A stretch of DNA of 64,000 nt from Paenibacillus whitsoniae (GTDB lineage: Bacteria > Bacillota > Bacilli > Paenibacillales > NBRC-103111). The DNA lies in contig NZ_RXHU01000056.1 in the NCBI RefSeq assembly GCF_003955665.1, positions 60,322-124,321 of the forward strand, read 5' to 3'. The notes under the pieces are model-generated. The model worked only from the letters and a program-made list of their open reading frames with translations. It was not told the origin of the DNA and ran no database searches. Made by a program: the position numbers and the translations under genes. Of the stretch, positions 52,611-62,041 are shown one piece after another (within the stretch, counting starts at the first letter, position 1; the number at the start of each line of letters is the position of its first letter).

Positions 52611-53495
52611 TTGGCATACAAACACGAGAAAGGCACGCTGCTGATCGAAGGCAACGAGCTCACGATTACGAATCCGAACAAGCCGCTATGGCCGGAGCTT
52701 GGCATTACGAAAGCCGACTATCTCACCAAGTTGAGTGAGCTGGCTCCCTATTTGCTGCGATATTGCCGCGATCGGCATTTGACGACCATCCGGTATCCCC
52801 ATGGGTACGACGACAAATCTTTTTATCAGAAAAATGCGCCCGAACCGACGCCCGATTTCGTAAATCTTGCTCCATTGGACGGCATTAATTATGTGAATTT
52901 GGATTCCCTGTCAACGCTCATCTGGCTTGGCAATCTCGCTTGTCTGGAGTTTCACCCTTCCTTTCACCATATCGGGCAGACGACACCAGCGGAGTGGGTG
53001 ATCGACATCGATCCGTCGCTGGAAGAGGAGCCTCGCATTATGGAGGCAACGGAAATCATCGGGGAAGTACTGGATTCGCTCCGGATTCAGTCAGTGCCCA
53101 AGACGTCCGGCGCCACCGGCGTGCAGATCTATATTCCGATTCAGCCGAAATATACGTTTGAAGAGCTGAGAAAGATCGGGCATTTTATTGCGGAATTCGC
53201 TGTCCACAAGCATCCGAATCTGTTCACCATCGAGCGTTTCAAGAAAAATCGAGGCGACAAGATCTACATTGACTACCTCCAGCATTGGTATGGCAAAACG
53301 CTGTCCGCTCCCTACACACCGCGTGCCAAAAAGGACGCCTCCGTCTCCACTCCCCTCCTCTGGAAGGAAGTGGCTCAGCGTCCCAGCCCACGTGAATTCA
53401 ATTTGCTGACGATCATGCCACGTCTGCGCACCTATGGGGATCTCATTGAGCGAGTCCCCCTGCAAAACCTTGACGCCATCCTGTCCCGACTGTAA
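52611..53495 (+). CDS. LigD-type primase-polymerase domain protein
   Basis: 294 residues of the archaeo-eukaryotic primase fold. ITNPNKPLWPELGITKADYL, IRYPHG, the metal-binding WVIDIDPS and TSGATGVQIYIPI, then IERFKKNRGDKIYIDYLQ are LigD POL-domain motifs. Fills gaps and adds nucleotides in NHEJ. The TTG start has GGGAGG eight bases upstream. Separate from the ligase gene, with the ArsB-like gene between. Confidence 0.93.
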   Translation: MAYKHEKGTLLIEGNELTITNPNKPLWPELGITKADYLTKLSELAPYLLRYCRDRHLTTIRYPHGYDDKSFYQKNAPEPTPDFVNLAPLDGINYVNLDSLSTLIWLGNLACLEFHPSFHHIGQTTPAEWVIDIDPSLEEEPRIMEATEIIGEVLDSLRIQSVPKTSGATGVQIYIPIQPKYTFEELRKIGHFIAEFAVHKHPNLFTIERFKKNRGDKIYIDYLQHWYGKTLSAPYTPRAKKDASVSTPLLWKEVAQRPSPREFNLLTIMPRLRTYGDLIERVPLQNLDAILSRL

Positions 53496-53521
53496 GTCCG
53501 CTAGGAGCATTCAGACTCGCC

Positions 53522-54919
53522 CTAGAATAAAGGCGACAGCAGCCGGGCGATGGCTTCTTTACATTTGACGGACTTCGGCCTTTGCAGGAAAGCGGCTAGC
53601 TCCACTTCTTCGCACTCCTGCAGGTCCATGGTAAAATCCTGTTCCAGCCGCCGAATCGCCGACTGGCTGAAGAGGACCGCATTCAGCTCGAAGTTGCTGA
53701 AGAAGCTGCGCATATCCATATTTGCGGTCCCCGCCGTTGCCATGAAGTCATCAAACAAGATGACCTTGGCATGGATAAAGCCCTTTCGGTACAGATAGAA
53801 CCGGACGCCCGCCTGCAGCAGTTCCTGCATATAAGATTGTGAGGCATACCGAACAATGCGGGAATCGCCCTTGTACGGAAGGATGACCCGCACATCTGCG
53901 CCGCTGCTCGCTGCGGTTTTCAACGCCATCGTAATGCTCGGGTCCGGGATGAAATACGGCGTCGTCACATAAATGCGCCTGCGCGCCGCAATCATGCCGG
54001 TGAAGAACATCTCCTGAATCGTATCCCAGTACCGGTCCGGGCCGCTGGAGAAGATCTGCACATGCGCTTCTTCCTCCACATCCGGCTTAGGAAACAGGTC
54101 TTTATTCCGGAGCTGCCGGCCGCTGACAAAAGCCCAGTCCGTCAGAAACGTGCGCTGCAAATCTGCAACCGCCTCGCCTTCCATTTTCAAATGCGTATCC
54201 CGCCAGAAGCCGAGCTTCGGGTCTCCCCCCAAATACTCGTCACCAATATTAATGCCGCCGACAAAACCAACCTTGCCATCCACCACCACAATCTTGCGGT
54301 GATTCCGGTAATTCAGCCGTTTCTCGAAAAAGGCGATGAGCGGTTTCAAGAACGGATACACCTCGCAGCCAGCCGCCCTCAACTTATCTACGTAGGCCTT
54401 GGGCAGCTGGTACGAGCCCATACCGTCGTAGATCACTCGTACCTGAATGCCTTCCCGCGCCTTGCGGATGAGCACATCCTGGAACCGCCGCCCCGTCTCA
54501 TCATCGCGAATCGTATAAAATTCAAAATGAATATGCCGCTGCGCAAGCTCCAAATCTTCCAGCAAAGCGTCATAAGTCGCAGCTGCATTCGTCAGGACCG
54601 CGACCCTGTTGCGGACCGTCAGCGGTGCGCCAGGTATCCGCCGCAGCCACTCGCAGAGCCTTTTATCCATGCTGGCTGGCCAGGTCTCCGGCCCTTCCTC
54701 ACGCACAAACCGCTCGCGTTCCCCGCGATGATCCCGGTAAACTCGCTTCCGCCTGACATACTCCCGTGCCATAAAGTAATACATAACAAATCCAATAATT
54801 GGAAAAACATATAGAATAGAAAGCCACGCCACACTCTTGGCAGGTCTCTTGTACTCGCTGAGCAAAATAGCGGCCGCCTGCAGGATGAACAAAAGCAGCA
54901 ATGATGCAAGCCAAATCAA
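53522..54919 (-). CDS. cls: Cardiolipin synthase (phospholipase D type)
   Basis: 465 residues. Two N-terminal membrane helices, then two HKD sites: NHRKIVVVDGKVGFVGG and HAKVILFDDFMATAGTANMD. Joins two phosphatidylglycerols to cardiolipin at the membrane. TTG start with GGGAGGG seven bases upstream. Convergent with the polymerase gene, divergent from the ger operon. Confidence 0.93.
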   Translation of the reverse strand: MIWLASLLLLFILQAAAILLSEYKRPAKSVAWLSILYVFPIIGFVMYYFMAREYVRRKRVYRDHRGERERFVREEGPETWPASMDKRLCEWLRRIPGAPLTVRNRVAVLTNAAATYDALLEDLELAQRHIHFEFYTIRDDETGRRFQDVLIRKAREGIQVRVIYDGMGSYQLPKAYVDKLRAAGCEVYPFLKPLIAFFEKRLNYRNHRKIVVVDGKVGFVGGINIGDEYLGGDPKLGFWRDTHLKMEGEAVADLQRTFLTDWAFVSGRQLRNKDLFPKPDVEEEAHVQIFSSGPDRYWDTIQEMFFTGMIAARRRIYVTTPYFIPDPSITMALKTAASSGADVRVILPYKGDSRIVRYASQSYMQELLQAGVRFYLYRKGFIHAKVILFDDFMATAGTANMDMRSFFSNFELNAVLFSQSAIRRLEQDFTMDLQECEEVELAAFLQRPKSVKCKEAIARLLSPLF

Positions 54920-55052
54920 TGTGTTTCCCTCCCCATCTGCGCCGCGTTCGCCGCTTCCTGTATTTTCTTGCTCCGATAGCTTTTGCCAACATCCCGAAAG
55001 CTATTCTCCAACTGGTTCTCTCTCATGAGTCTATAAATTTTTCCAACTTTCG

Positions 55053-55081
55053 TAATAAAATCCTGACTTTCCGACAAAATA
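55053..55081 (+). promoter_or_regulatory. Sigma-G-like promoter candidate for the ger operon
   Basis: TAATA (55053-55057), 17 bases, CAAAATA (55075-55081); one mismatch in each element to the sigma-G pattern. It lies 53 bases before the chosen start. Ger operons are forespore-expressed. Confidence 0.35.
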
Positions 55082-55134
55082 ATAGATGCTTTGCTCTGAA
55101 CCCAATTCCGGCTGCGGCAGGAGGTGTCCCGAAC

Positions 55135-56814
55135 TTGACCAAGCGATCTACTTTTTTCATGCGTGCCCTTTTGCGGGATCGGCCTTTGCCACCCGGCTCG
55201 GCGGCAGGCAGCGCGTCTCAAGCGCAGCAGGATCCGCGCGATTATCAGTTCATCGAACAGCTGAAACAGACCAAGCTGTCCCTCCTGCTGGATGAGAATC
55301 ATACCTTCATCAAAGACCTGTTCAGCGAATGCTCGGACGTCGTTGTCCGTGAATTTCAGTTGGAAGGCGGCATTCCTGCGCTGCTCCTGTTTGTCGACGG
55401 GCTGACCAATACGCAGCTCCTTAATGAGACGATGAAGGCGCTTATGCTGCTCGGCACGGGCGAAACCGCCATCTCGCAAATTGAAGACAAGATGCTGCCC
55501 GTCTCGCAAACGCAAATCTCCGACAACTACGGGGACCTGCTCGCGTCGGTCTTGGGCGGTGACGCCGCTCTGCTCGTGGAAGCTAACGATAAAGCGATTC
55601 TGTTGGGTATTCGCGGAGCTGAGAAACGGTCCGTCGGGGAGCCCGAAACGGAGACGGTCGTCCGCGGACCTCGCGAGGGCTTCGTCGAGAGCATCCGCAC
55701 CAACACGTCGATGATCCGGCGTAAGCTCAAGACGCCGAAGCTGAAAATGAAGTCGATGAGTGTCGGCAAGGAAAGCAACACCAATCTGGTTGTCTGTTAT
55801 ATGGATGATCTGGCGATGCCTTCATTGGTGGAAGAAGTCGTCAAGCGGCTGGAGCAGATTAAAGTCGATGGCATTTTCGAATCCGGCATGATCGAGGAAT
55901 TCATTCAGGACGACGCTTTCTCACCGTTTCCGCAAATGCAATACACTGAGCGCCCTGACGTTGTGGCGGGTGCCCTTTTGCAAGGGCGGGTTGCCATCCT
56001 AACGGACGGCACTCCATTCGTGCTCATCGTTCCTTTTGTTTTTATTCAAATTATGCAGACGAATGAAGATTACTATGAACGATTCCAGATCGGCACTTTG
56101 CTGCGGATGCTCCGGTATGTGTTCATGTTCCTATCGCTCACAACGCCGGCTTTTTACGTCGCCATCACGACGTACCATCAAGAGCTGCTGCCGACTTCTC
56201 TCATGCTCAGCGTCGCCGCTGCACGGGAAGCCATTCCTTTTCCAGCCGTCGTCGAGGCGCTCATTATGGAGATTACGTTCGAGGCGCTGCGTGAAGCCGG
56301 TATCCGCCTTCCGAAAGCAGTCGGCTCCGCCGTGTCCATTCTTGGAGCGCTTGTCGTCGGACAAGCGGCTGTGCAAGCGGGGATCGTCTCGGCGCCGATG
56401 GTCATTGTCGTGTCAATAACCGGGATTGCGTCGTTTACCATTCCTCGATTTAATGGTGCGATTGCCATTCGGATGCTGCGCTTTCCCATTCTGATTGCAG
56501 CTTCCATCTTCGGGTTCTATGGGATTTTCTTCTCGCTCATGATCCTGATCGGACATATGGCCAATTTGCGTTCGTTCGGCGTTCCTTACTTGTCACCGAT
56601 CGGCCCTTTATCCGCGGCAGATACGAAGGATGTACTGGTACGCGCACCTCTTTGGGAAATGGTTAAACGTCCGGAGTTTATGACGGTACAAGACAATACT
56701 CGCATGGGCAACGAACTTCCCAAACAAATCAAAAAAGACGGCGGGCTCGACGGCAGCAATATCGATCATGTGCATAAATCCAGCGAGGAGGAACCTCCCA
56801 ATGGCTCGTCTTAA
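55135..56814 (+). CDS. Germinant receptor A subunit (GerA family)
   Basis: About 559 residues. The hydrophilic N-terminal domain has CSDVVVREFQLE and LLVDGLTN-type motifs, and EANDKAILLGIRG; TNTSMIRRKLKTPKLKMKSMSVGK leads into ERPDVVAGALLQGRVAILTDGTPFVLIVP and five or so membrane helices (EAIPFPAVVEALIMEITFEALREAGIRLP). TTG start at 55135 has AGGAGG ten bases upstream; ATG 55159 is an alternative. Part of the inner-membrane spore germinant receptor. Confidence 0.93.
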   Translation: MTKRSTFFMRALLRDRPLPPGSAAGSASQAQQDPRDYQFIEQLKQTKLSLLLDENHTFIKDLFSECSDVVVREFQLEGGIPALLLFVDGLTNTQLLNETMKALMLLGTGETAISQIEDKMLPVSQTQISDNYGDLLASVLGGDAALLVEANDKAILLGIRGAEKRSVGEPETETVVRGPREGFVESIRTNTSMIRRKLKTPKLKMKSMSVGKESNTNLVVCYMDDLAMPSLVEEVVKRLEQIKVDGIFESGMIEEFIQDDAFSPFPQMQYTERPDVVAGALLQGRVAILTDGTPFVLIVPFVFIQIMQTNEDYYERFQIGTLLRMLRYVFMFLSLTTPAFYVAITTYHQELLPTSLMLSVAAAREAIPFPAVVEALIMEITFEALREAGIRLPKAVGSAVSILGALVVGQAAVQAGIVSAPMVIVVSITGIASFTIPRFNGAIAIRMLRFPILIAASIFGFYGIFFSLMILIGHMANLRSFGVPYLSPIGPLSAADTKDVLVRAPLWEMVKRPEFMTVQDNTRMGNELPKQIKKDGGLDGSNIDHVHKSSEEEPPNGSS

Positions 56815-57976
56815 GCGATATGCCCGGACCACGCTGCTCCTCCTCGCTTGCTCGCTGCTCACGGGATGCTGGGACCGGGTTGAAACGAACGATGTCGCCT
56901 TTGTTTTGACCGCCTCCTTCGATCTGGAAGACGACGGCAAGTACCGGGTCGCCTACTTGTTCCCGCTTCCCGGCTCAATGGGCGGTGCAAGCGGCGGTGG
57001 CGGCGGTACGTCCGGCAACAAGAGCTATTACATCGATTCGGAGGTTGGCAAAACGCTTCGGGAAGCGAACAATAGGCTGCAAATGCGGCTGTCCCGTCAC
57101 ATCCTGTTATCCCATCGACGGACGATTGTCATCGGAGAGAAGCTCGCCAAGGCCGGCATCCATGTCCTGTTTGACGTGCTGCCCCGCTCCCCGGAGAACC
57201 GGTTGATCGGCTTTCTTGTCGCCACGAAAGGCAAAGGCTATGATCTTTTGAACAGCCAGCCAAAGTTTGAGCGCTTTCCAGCAGAGGTCCTTCGCGAAAT
57301 GTCCAAATCCCGGGGGGCGCTGCCGACCTCGCTCAAGGATGTCGGGATTTCTCTAAGTTTTGGTGCCGATCCGATCGTCACCTATTTTGAAACAGCGGAT
57401 ACCCAAGCAGCCAAGGAGGTATCCCACGAAGTTCAACTGAAAGGATATGTGCAGTTTAAGGGCGACCGGATGGTAGGCGTTTACCGGGACAAAGAAATCA
57501 AAGGATTGTTCTGGCTCCGGGGGCAGCCGAAAGAGCAAATGTATACGTTCCCGGTCCAAGAAGGAGACGATGCCAATGTGTCCATTACGGTCTTGGGGGG
57601 AAAAACGATCATTACGCCGGTATTACACGACGATCGCATTGATTTTGCGGTAAGCATAAATGCCAGAGGCACCGTTCGGGAGGATCATACAGGAGAGGAT
57701 CTGGGGGATACAAAGGTGATTGAGCAGTTGCAGGACAAGTTCGCCGAACAAATTCAGCTGGCTGTACAATCAACCATTCGCAAGATGCAAAAAGAAGGCA
57801 CCGATTCTACGCATCTCGGACTTCGCGTATGGCGGCAGAATCCTTACTTATGGAAAACGAAGTACGAGAAGAATTGGGACACTCTTTTTAAAGAAGCGCA
57901 GTTTCACATTGCCGTTACCGCCAACATCGTCGATTCCGGGCTCATCAGTAAAAATGTCGTGCAGGGAGACGAATGA
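56801..57976 (+). CDS. Germinant receptor C subunit, lipoprotein (GerC family)
   Basis: 391 residues. Lipoprotein signal LLLLACSLLTGCWDRVE with lipobox LTGC. RLSRHILLSHRRTIVIGEKLA and DVLPRSPENRLIGFLVA are GerC landmarks; a Gly-rich loop lies near residue 65. GGAGG lies upstream of the ATG; the start overlaps the A-subunit gene by 14 bases. Confidence 0.93.
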   Translation: MARLKRYARTTLLLLACSLLTGCWDRVETNDVAFVLTASFDLEDDGKYRVAYLFPLPGSMGGASGGGGGTSGNKSYYIDSEVGKTLREANNRLQMRLSRHILLSHRRTIVIGEKLAKAGIHVLFDVLPRSPENRLIGFLVATKGKGYDLLNSQPKFERFPAEVLREMSKSRGALPTSLKDVGISLSFGADPIVTYFETADTQAAKEVSHEVQLKGYVQFKGDRMVGVYRDKEIKGLFWLRGQPKEQMYTFPVQEGDDANVSITVLGGKTIITPVLHDDRIDFAVSINARGTVREDHTGEDLGDTKVIEQLQDKFAEQIQLAVQSTIRKMQKEGTDSTHLGLRVWRQNPYLWKTKYEKNWDTLFKEAQFHIAVTANIVDSGLISKNVVQGDE

Positions 57977-57979
57977 CGC

Positions 57980-58216
57980 ATGAATAGCATATTCGCAGCC
58001 TTTTATCTCCTTACGTTGGCCGTGTCCATCGTCTTTGACCGAAAAGCGTTAAAGAACGCAAAAAAAGCGGTCAAGGTCGTTTATATCTGCACGATCCTTT
58101 TCCTGTTGCTCATTTTTACAAGTCAGTTCCTGCATATTGTTGTTCCGATGCCGATCTATTTTTTCATTCACACCGTGTCGCCTTGGCTTGTCAATGCGCT
58201 CGGTCTTCAAGCATAA
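57980..58216 (+). CDS. Small two-helix membrane protein, germinant-receptor D subunit candidate
   Basis: 78 residues, two predicted helices (FAAFYLLTLAVSIVF and VVYICTILFLLLIFTSQFL) separated by a basic stretch RKALKNAKKAVK. Size, topology and position three bases after the C gene match the D subunits of some GerA receptors, which modulate germination. No closer assignment from sequence. Confidence 0.7.
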   Translation: MNSIFAAFYLLTLAVSIVFDRKALKNAKKAVKVVYICTILFLLLIFTSQFLHIVVPMPIYFFIHTVSPWLVNALGLQA

Positions 58217-58221
58217 AGGCG

Positions 58222-59607
58222 GTGTTTCTCATCGATCCCAAACAAATTATTAACCAGCGGCAGCTCTCCTGGTTGACCTCGTCGATTATTACAAGCGGAG
58301 GCATCTTAACGTTGCAAAATGTGATGCTGCGCATCAGCCAGATGGATGCCTGGTACAGTTATTTTTTTTCCGCCTTGTACGTGTGTGGAATCGCCGCTTT
58401 CTTCGGCTATCTCACCAAGCATTACCCGGAGAAGCACATCTTTACAATTACCAAAGAAGTATTGGGCCGGTGGGGCGGCACGCTGGTTAATCTGATCATG
58501 GTGTTCCATTTCTGGCAAATTGTCGTTCGGGATGTCGCGTCCATCTCACACTTCAGCTCGACGCTGCTGCTGCATTCGACGCCGTTTGAGATCTTGATAT
58601 TTCTGCCCTGCTTCCTGCTCATGTACTTCGGCAAAACGAGCGTTGAAGTGATCGCCAGAGTCAATGACTTATTTTATCCGCTCTTTATGGTCACGATCTT
58701 GGCGATGCCGCTCATGCTGGCGAACGAATTTTTTCCACGGCTGCTGACACCGACGCTCACGACGCCTGGCCCTCAGCTTTTAACAAGCGGTTTTCTAACG
58801 CTAGGAAGCGCCGGCGATCTGTTTATTCTGGGCGCCTTTCTTCATATGCTCTATAATTCGAATCACGTCCGGTCGTCCATCCGCCATGGCGCGCTGCTAG
58901 GCCTCTTTTTGCTCACCATGCTCCTGTTTCTGATTATAGCTGTGCTGGGTCCCAAAATGCCGGGCAATTTTTTGTATCCCGTTTACAATCTGGTCCAAAT
59001 GATCCACATTACCGACTTCTTGGACCGTCTGGATTTGGTTATGCTCATGATCTGGTTTCCAACGATAGCTTGCAAGATGATCGCAATCTACCTGGCGCTG
59101 CTCATCGGCATCTCCTCGATTATCAACGAGCCGAACTATCCTTATTTGAATAAACCGATCAGCTTGCTCATGGTCGTCTCCACGATTCTATCATTTAAAA
59201 ATATTACCGAGGTGCTAAGCTTTTCCAATTTCTGCTCGCCCGTCATTGTGCTGGCCTATCAGCCGCTTCTCGTCCTGCTCATTTTCATCGTGACTCTTGT
59301 AAAAAAAAGGAAAGAGCCAGACTCACAATCGTCTGCTTCCTCCAAAGCACAGCCGCATGGCAAAAAATCGGCGCAGTTTATCGGCAAAGTGAGCCAACTT
59401 CTGCCTTACTCCGTATGGCGCTGGGGCGGGGACGCTCTCATAGTGCTCTGCGGGGGATGCATCCTGGTCGGCTTAATGTTCAGCAGGCACACGCCACTCG
59501 TGGGCATCGTTTGCGGCGCAACATTTGCGGTCTGCTTCTTCCTGACAACCCTAACAACCTACATGGAAGTTACGATCCTGAAGCAGGCGGAAAGCGGCGG
59601 TTCTTAA
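58222..59607 (+). CDS. Germinant receptor B subunit (GerB family)
   Basis: About 461 residues, ten helices of the APC-transporter-like fold. IDPKQIINQRQLSWLTSSII, YLTKHYPEKHIFTITKEVLGRWGG and FYPLFMVTILAMPLML are GerB landmarks. It carries the germinant-binding pocket in related receptors. Start is unclear: AAAGGCGGTG follows the D stop, and GTG at 58222 is inside it; the longer ATG at 58183 overlaps the D gene by 34 bases. Operon order here is A-C-D-B. Confidence 0.9.
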   Translation: MFLIDPKQIINQRQLSWLTSSIITSGGILTLQNVMLRISQMDAWYSYFFSALYVCGIAAFFGYLTKHYPEKHIFTITKEVLGRWGGTLVNLIMVFHFWQIVVRDVASISHFSSTLLLHSTPFEILIFLPCFLLMYFGKTSVEVIARVNDLFYPLFMVTILAMPLMLANEFFPRLLTPTLTTPGPQLLTSGFLTLGSAGDLFILGAFLHMLYNSNHVRSSIRHGALLGLFLLTMLLFLIIAVLGPKMPGNFLYPVYNLVQMIHITDFLDRLDLVMLMIWFPTIACKMIAIYLALLIGISSIINEPNYPYLNKPISLLMVVSTILSFKNITEVLSFSNFCSPVIVLAYQPLLVLLIFIVTLVKKRKEPDSQSSASSKAQPHGKKSAQFIGKVSQLLPYSVWRWGGDALIVLCGGCILVGLMFSRHTPLVGIVCGATFAVCFFLTTLTTYMEVTILKQAESGGS

Positions 59608-59663
59608 GGGCGAGGTTACCTAACCCAACCTGGCCATACCTGAAGTTGGAGGAATGCTTATAT

Positions 59664-59695
59664 GAAAATAAAAGCGCCTGCTCGCGCAGACGCTT
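59664..59695 (-). terminator. Terminator of the ParM-like gene
   Basis: AAGCGTCTGC / GCAGGCGCTT (59672-59681 with 59686-59695), GCGA loop, then TTATTTTC on the minus strand. Confidence 0.8.
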
Positions 59696-59701
59696 CATAG
59701 A

Positions 59702-60793
59702 TTAGACGGGAACAGCTTGATTCAACCGGCTTTTTGCCACTTTCAAGTACCCTTGTACGTTTAAAAACTCACTATCGTTCGTAAATCTCAGCTTCATCGG
59801 TCCGGCCGCATCTAGAATATACGGCTTAAGCGCCGCAGCGCCACCGCCGATAACGTAGAAGCATTGAATGTCCGGGCACTTGCGCCAACGCTTTTTGATC
59901 ATTTCCACCATGCGCACCGCAGCGCGGCGGAAATGCTGGTCGACAATCGCGCGGATGTCCACCTGGCCTTCACCCGGCAATTGAATCGTATATTGGCGAT
60001 TCTTCACGCGCGCCGCCAATTTGGCGCGGCTTGGGAACACGTAGCCATAGGCGTCTTCCACATCGCGGATAATCGCGTCGAGGTAAGTCGCAATGCCGAT
60101 CTGCTCGCCATGGCTGAAATGATTGTCGATCGCCATGCGCTTGATCACCGGAAAATCCGTTGTCAATGCGCCGATTTCGCACACGCCAATAATGCCGCTG
60201 TAGATTTCCTCATCCTTCACCTGCAGGCTGTCATGCGTAGCCAGGTGGAACATGGCGGCGGCGCCTTCAATGGAAATTGCCGCTTTGCGGACGATCACTT
60301 TGACTTTACGGTTACGCAGCTGCGGCGTGGACAGGAACGTTACCTCGTGCTCGCCGAGCAGCCGTTGTTCGAAAGGCTGATGATATTTGGCGAAGGCGCG
60401 CACTGGGAGGCCGGTACCGATCGTATATTCGACCTCGTCCGTCTGTCCGTAGCCGCTTGCGGCGGTTTGGCTTACGAGACCTTGGTAAGCAAGCGCCGTC
60501 AAGGCCACGATAAGAGACTGATCCGACAGCGCTTTGTTATCGGTATCTTCCAGTTCGAGATTATCTTCGTGCTCAAGCGCGAGCTGTCCGACGAAGTATC
60601 GTTGATTTCGCTGCGAGAGGCTTGGGCTGTAGATGACAACGTCAAGCGCTTTCCAAGCGGAGTCTTCTTCTTGCAAAATGTGTCGCTCATATCCCGGCGC
60701 GATGATATTGGGAATCATGAACGGTTCCTTCGAGCCGTCGACTACCAATTTGATGCTGTCGTTTCCAATATCGATCCCTGCAAGCTTTATCAT
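59702..60793 (-). CDS. ParM/Alp-like actin homologue (chromosomal)
   Basis: 363 residues of the actin-like ATPase fold. Phosphate 1 LAGIDIGNDSIKLV, phosphate 2-type IIGVCEIGALTTDFP and adenosine motif FYVIGGGAAALKPY are visible; VEYTIGTGLPV is typical of the ParM/StbA group. No parR or segregation locus is beside it, so a chromosomal cytoskeletal or spore-related role is more likely than plasmid partition. Convergent with the ger operon and divergent from the M23-bactofilin pair. Confidence 0.85.
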   Translation of the reverse strand: MIKLAGIDIGNDSIKLVVDGSKEPFMIPNIIAPGYERHILQEEDSAWKALDVVIYSPSLSQRNQRYFVGQLALEHEDNLELEDTDNKALSDQSLIVALTALAYQGLVSQTAASGYGQTDEVEYTIGTGLPVRAFAKYHQPFEQRLLGEHEVTFLSTPQLRNRKVKVIVRKAAISIEGAAAMFHLATHDSLQVKDEEIYSGIIGVCEIGALTTDFPVIKRMAIDNHFSHGEQIGIATYLDAIIRDVEDAYGYVFPSRAKLAARVKNRQYTIQLPGEGQVDIRAIVDQHFRRAAVRMVEMIKKRWRKCPDIQCFYVIGGGAAALKPYILDAAGPMKLRFTNDSEFLNVQGYLKVAKSRLNQAVPV

Positions 60794-61023
60794 ACGCGAT
60801 CCACTCCATATCTGCTCGTTCTCTCAATTTGATATAAGAAGATTCGCGTATTTACAACAGGATTCCTTCCTACTTTCGACTCATTTTCCTAGGACCGACG
60901 GGCAATCGGCAGGGTTTTTGGCAGAAAATGACGAATGGTGTACAGGACTTTCCGTTACCAAAATCAACCACGACAGGAGATACTGAAGCTTTGAGAAAGT
61001 TCAATGTGACGAAGGTTAATTGG

Positions 61024-62040
61024 ATGAAATTCAAGTGGAAGCCGAAAAAAATGACACTGGTGATCATTCCGGATGCGAACCAATCGGTAGTCCGGTTCCG
61101 GGTGTCCCATCTGTTTGCTTATCTCGCAGGCGCAGGGTTAACCCTGCTGCTGCTTATGTCTGTCTTTATCTATGTGCTGCACGCGCACACGTTAAAACAA
61201 ACGATCGCCTTGCAGTCGAAGCTGAGCGGAGCCAATCAGCAATGGAGCGCGACCGTCACGTCCAAGGACGCTGCCATCGAACAGCTGCAAAGCGAGGTGA
61301 TCCAGCTCTCCCAACAAGCGGAACAAATGAAATCTCAGCTCGAAGAGGTGAAAAAGCTGGAAAGCGACCTCAAAACGATCGCGGGCCTAGATAACGATGC
61401 GACCGGCAAAGCGCTGGCCAGCGCCGCCACGGATAAGAAGGCGGCCGAAGATGCCGCAACGTCCACCGGCGTCGGCGGCAGCCCGTACCCTGTGTCACAG
61501 GATGACATCCTGAAGCTTGGCGAGATGACGTCGGCTTCGCTGACCGCCATTGGCGGCGAAGTGGCCGAGCTGCAGGTGAATCTAACCGCCACGAAGCAAA
61601 AGGTCGCGGAAAAGCAAGCCCAGCTGCGGATCACGCCGACGCTGTGGCCGACGATGACGAAGGTGGTCACATCCCCTTTTGGCTACCGTTCCGATCCGTT
61701 CACGAAAATCCCGAGCTTTCACTCCGGCATCGATTTCGGCGCGCATGAGAACGACCCTGTTTTTGCAACGGCTGCCGGCACCGTCGTATCGACAGGGAAA
61801 GATATTTATCATGGCAACAACATTGTCATCGAGCACTCCAAAGGACTTCGTACCTGGTACATGCATTTGAACAAGATTCTTGTGAATCGCGGCGACACCG
61901 TGGAAAAAGGCGACACCATCGGCCTCGTCGGCTCGACAGGCCGCAGCACCGGCGCCCACCTGCACTACGAGGTGCTCAAAAATGGCGAAAGCATCGACCC
62001 CAAACCATATCTCAAAGCTATGCGAAAGGATGACAACTAG
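61024..62040 (+). CDS. M23 metallopeptidase (LytM-type) membrane protein
   Basis: About 338 residues. A basic N-terminus, one membrane helix (LFAYLAGAGLTLLLLMSVFI), a coiled coil to ~residue 130 with further helices to ~205, then an M23 domain: SPFGYRSDPFTKIPSFHSGIDF (H-x3-D zinc motif), WYMHLNKILV, and STGRSTGAHLHYEV (HxH). Cleaves peptidoglycan crosslinks. The ATG at 61024 has GAAGG eight bases upstream; TTG 60991 with AGGAG upstream would add 11 residues. Followed after one base by a bactofilin gene. Confidence 0.92.
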   Translation: MKFKWKPKKMTLVIIPDANQSVVRFRVSHLFAYLAGAGLTLLLLMSVFIYVLHAHTLKQTIALQSKLSGANQQWSATVTSKDAAIEQLQSEVIQLSQQAEQMKSQLEEVKKLESDLKTIAGLDNDATGKALASAATDKKAAEDAATSTGVGGSPYPVSQDDILKLGEMTSASLTAIGGEVAELQVNLTATKQKVAEKQAQLRITPTLWPTMTKVVTSPFGYRSDPFTKIPSFHSGIDFGAHENDPVFATAAGTVVSTGKDIYHGNNIVIEHSKGLRTWYMHLNKILVNRGDTVEKGDTIGLVGSTGRSTGAHLHYEVLKNGESIDPKPYLKAMRKDDN

Positions 62041-62041
62041 C

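Noticed and set aside
59662..59700. 12-codon plus-strand frame MKIKAPARADAS with a good GGAGGA
   Set aside because: It is the other strand of the ParM-like gene's terminator; probably chance.
59702..60793. Plasmid partition locus
   Set aside because: The ParM-like gene has no ParR-like partner or centromere repeats, and its neighbours are chromosomal.
59864..60832. 322-codon plus-strand open frame over the ParM-like gene
   Set aside because: Antisense shadow of the actin-like protein.
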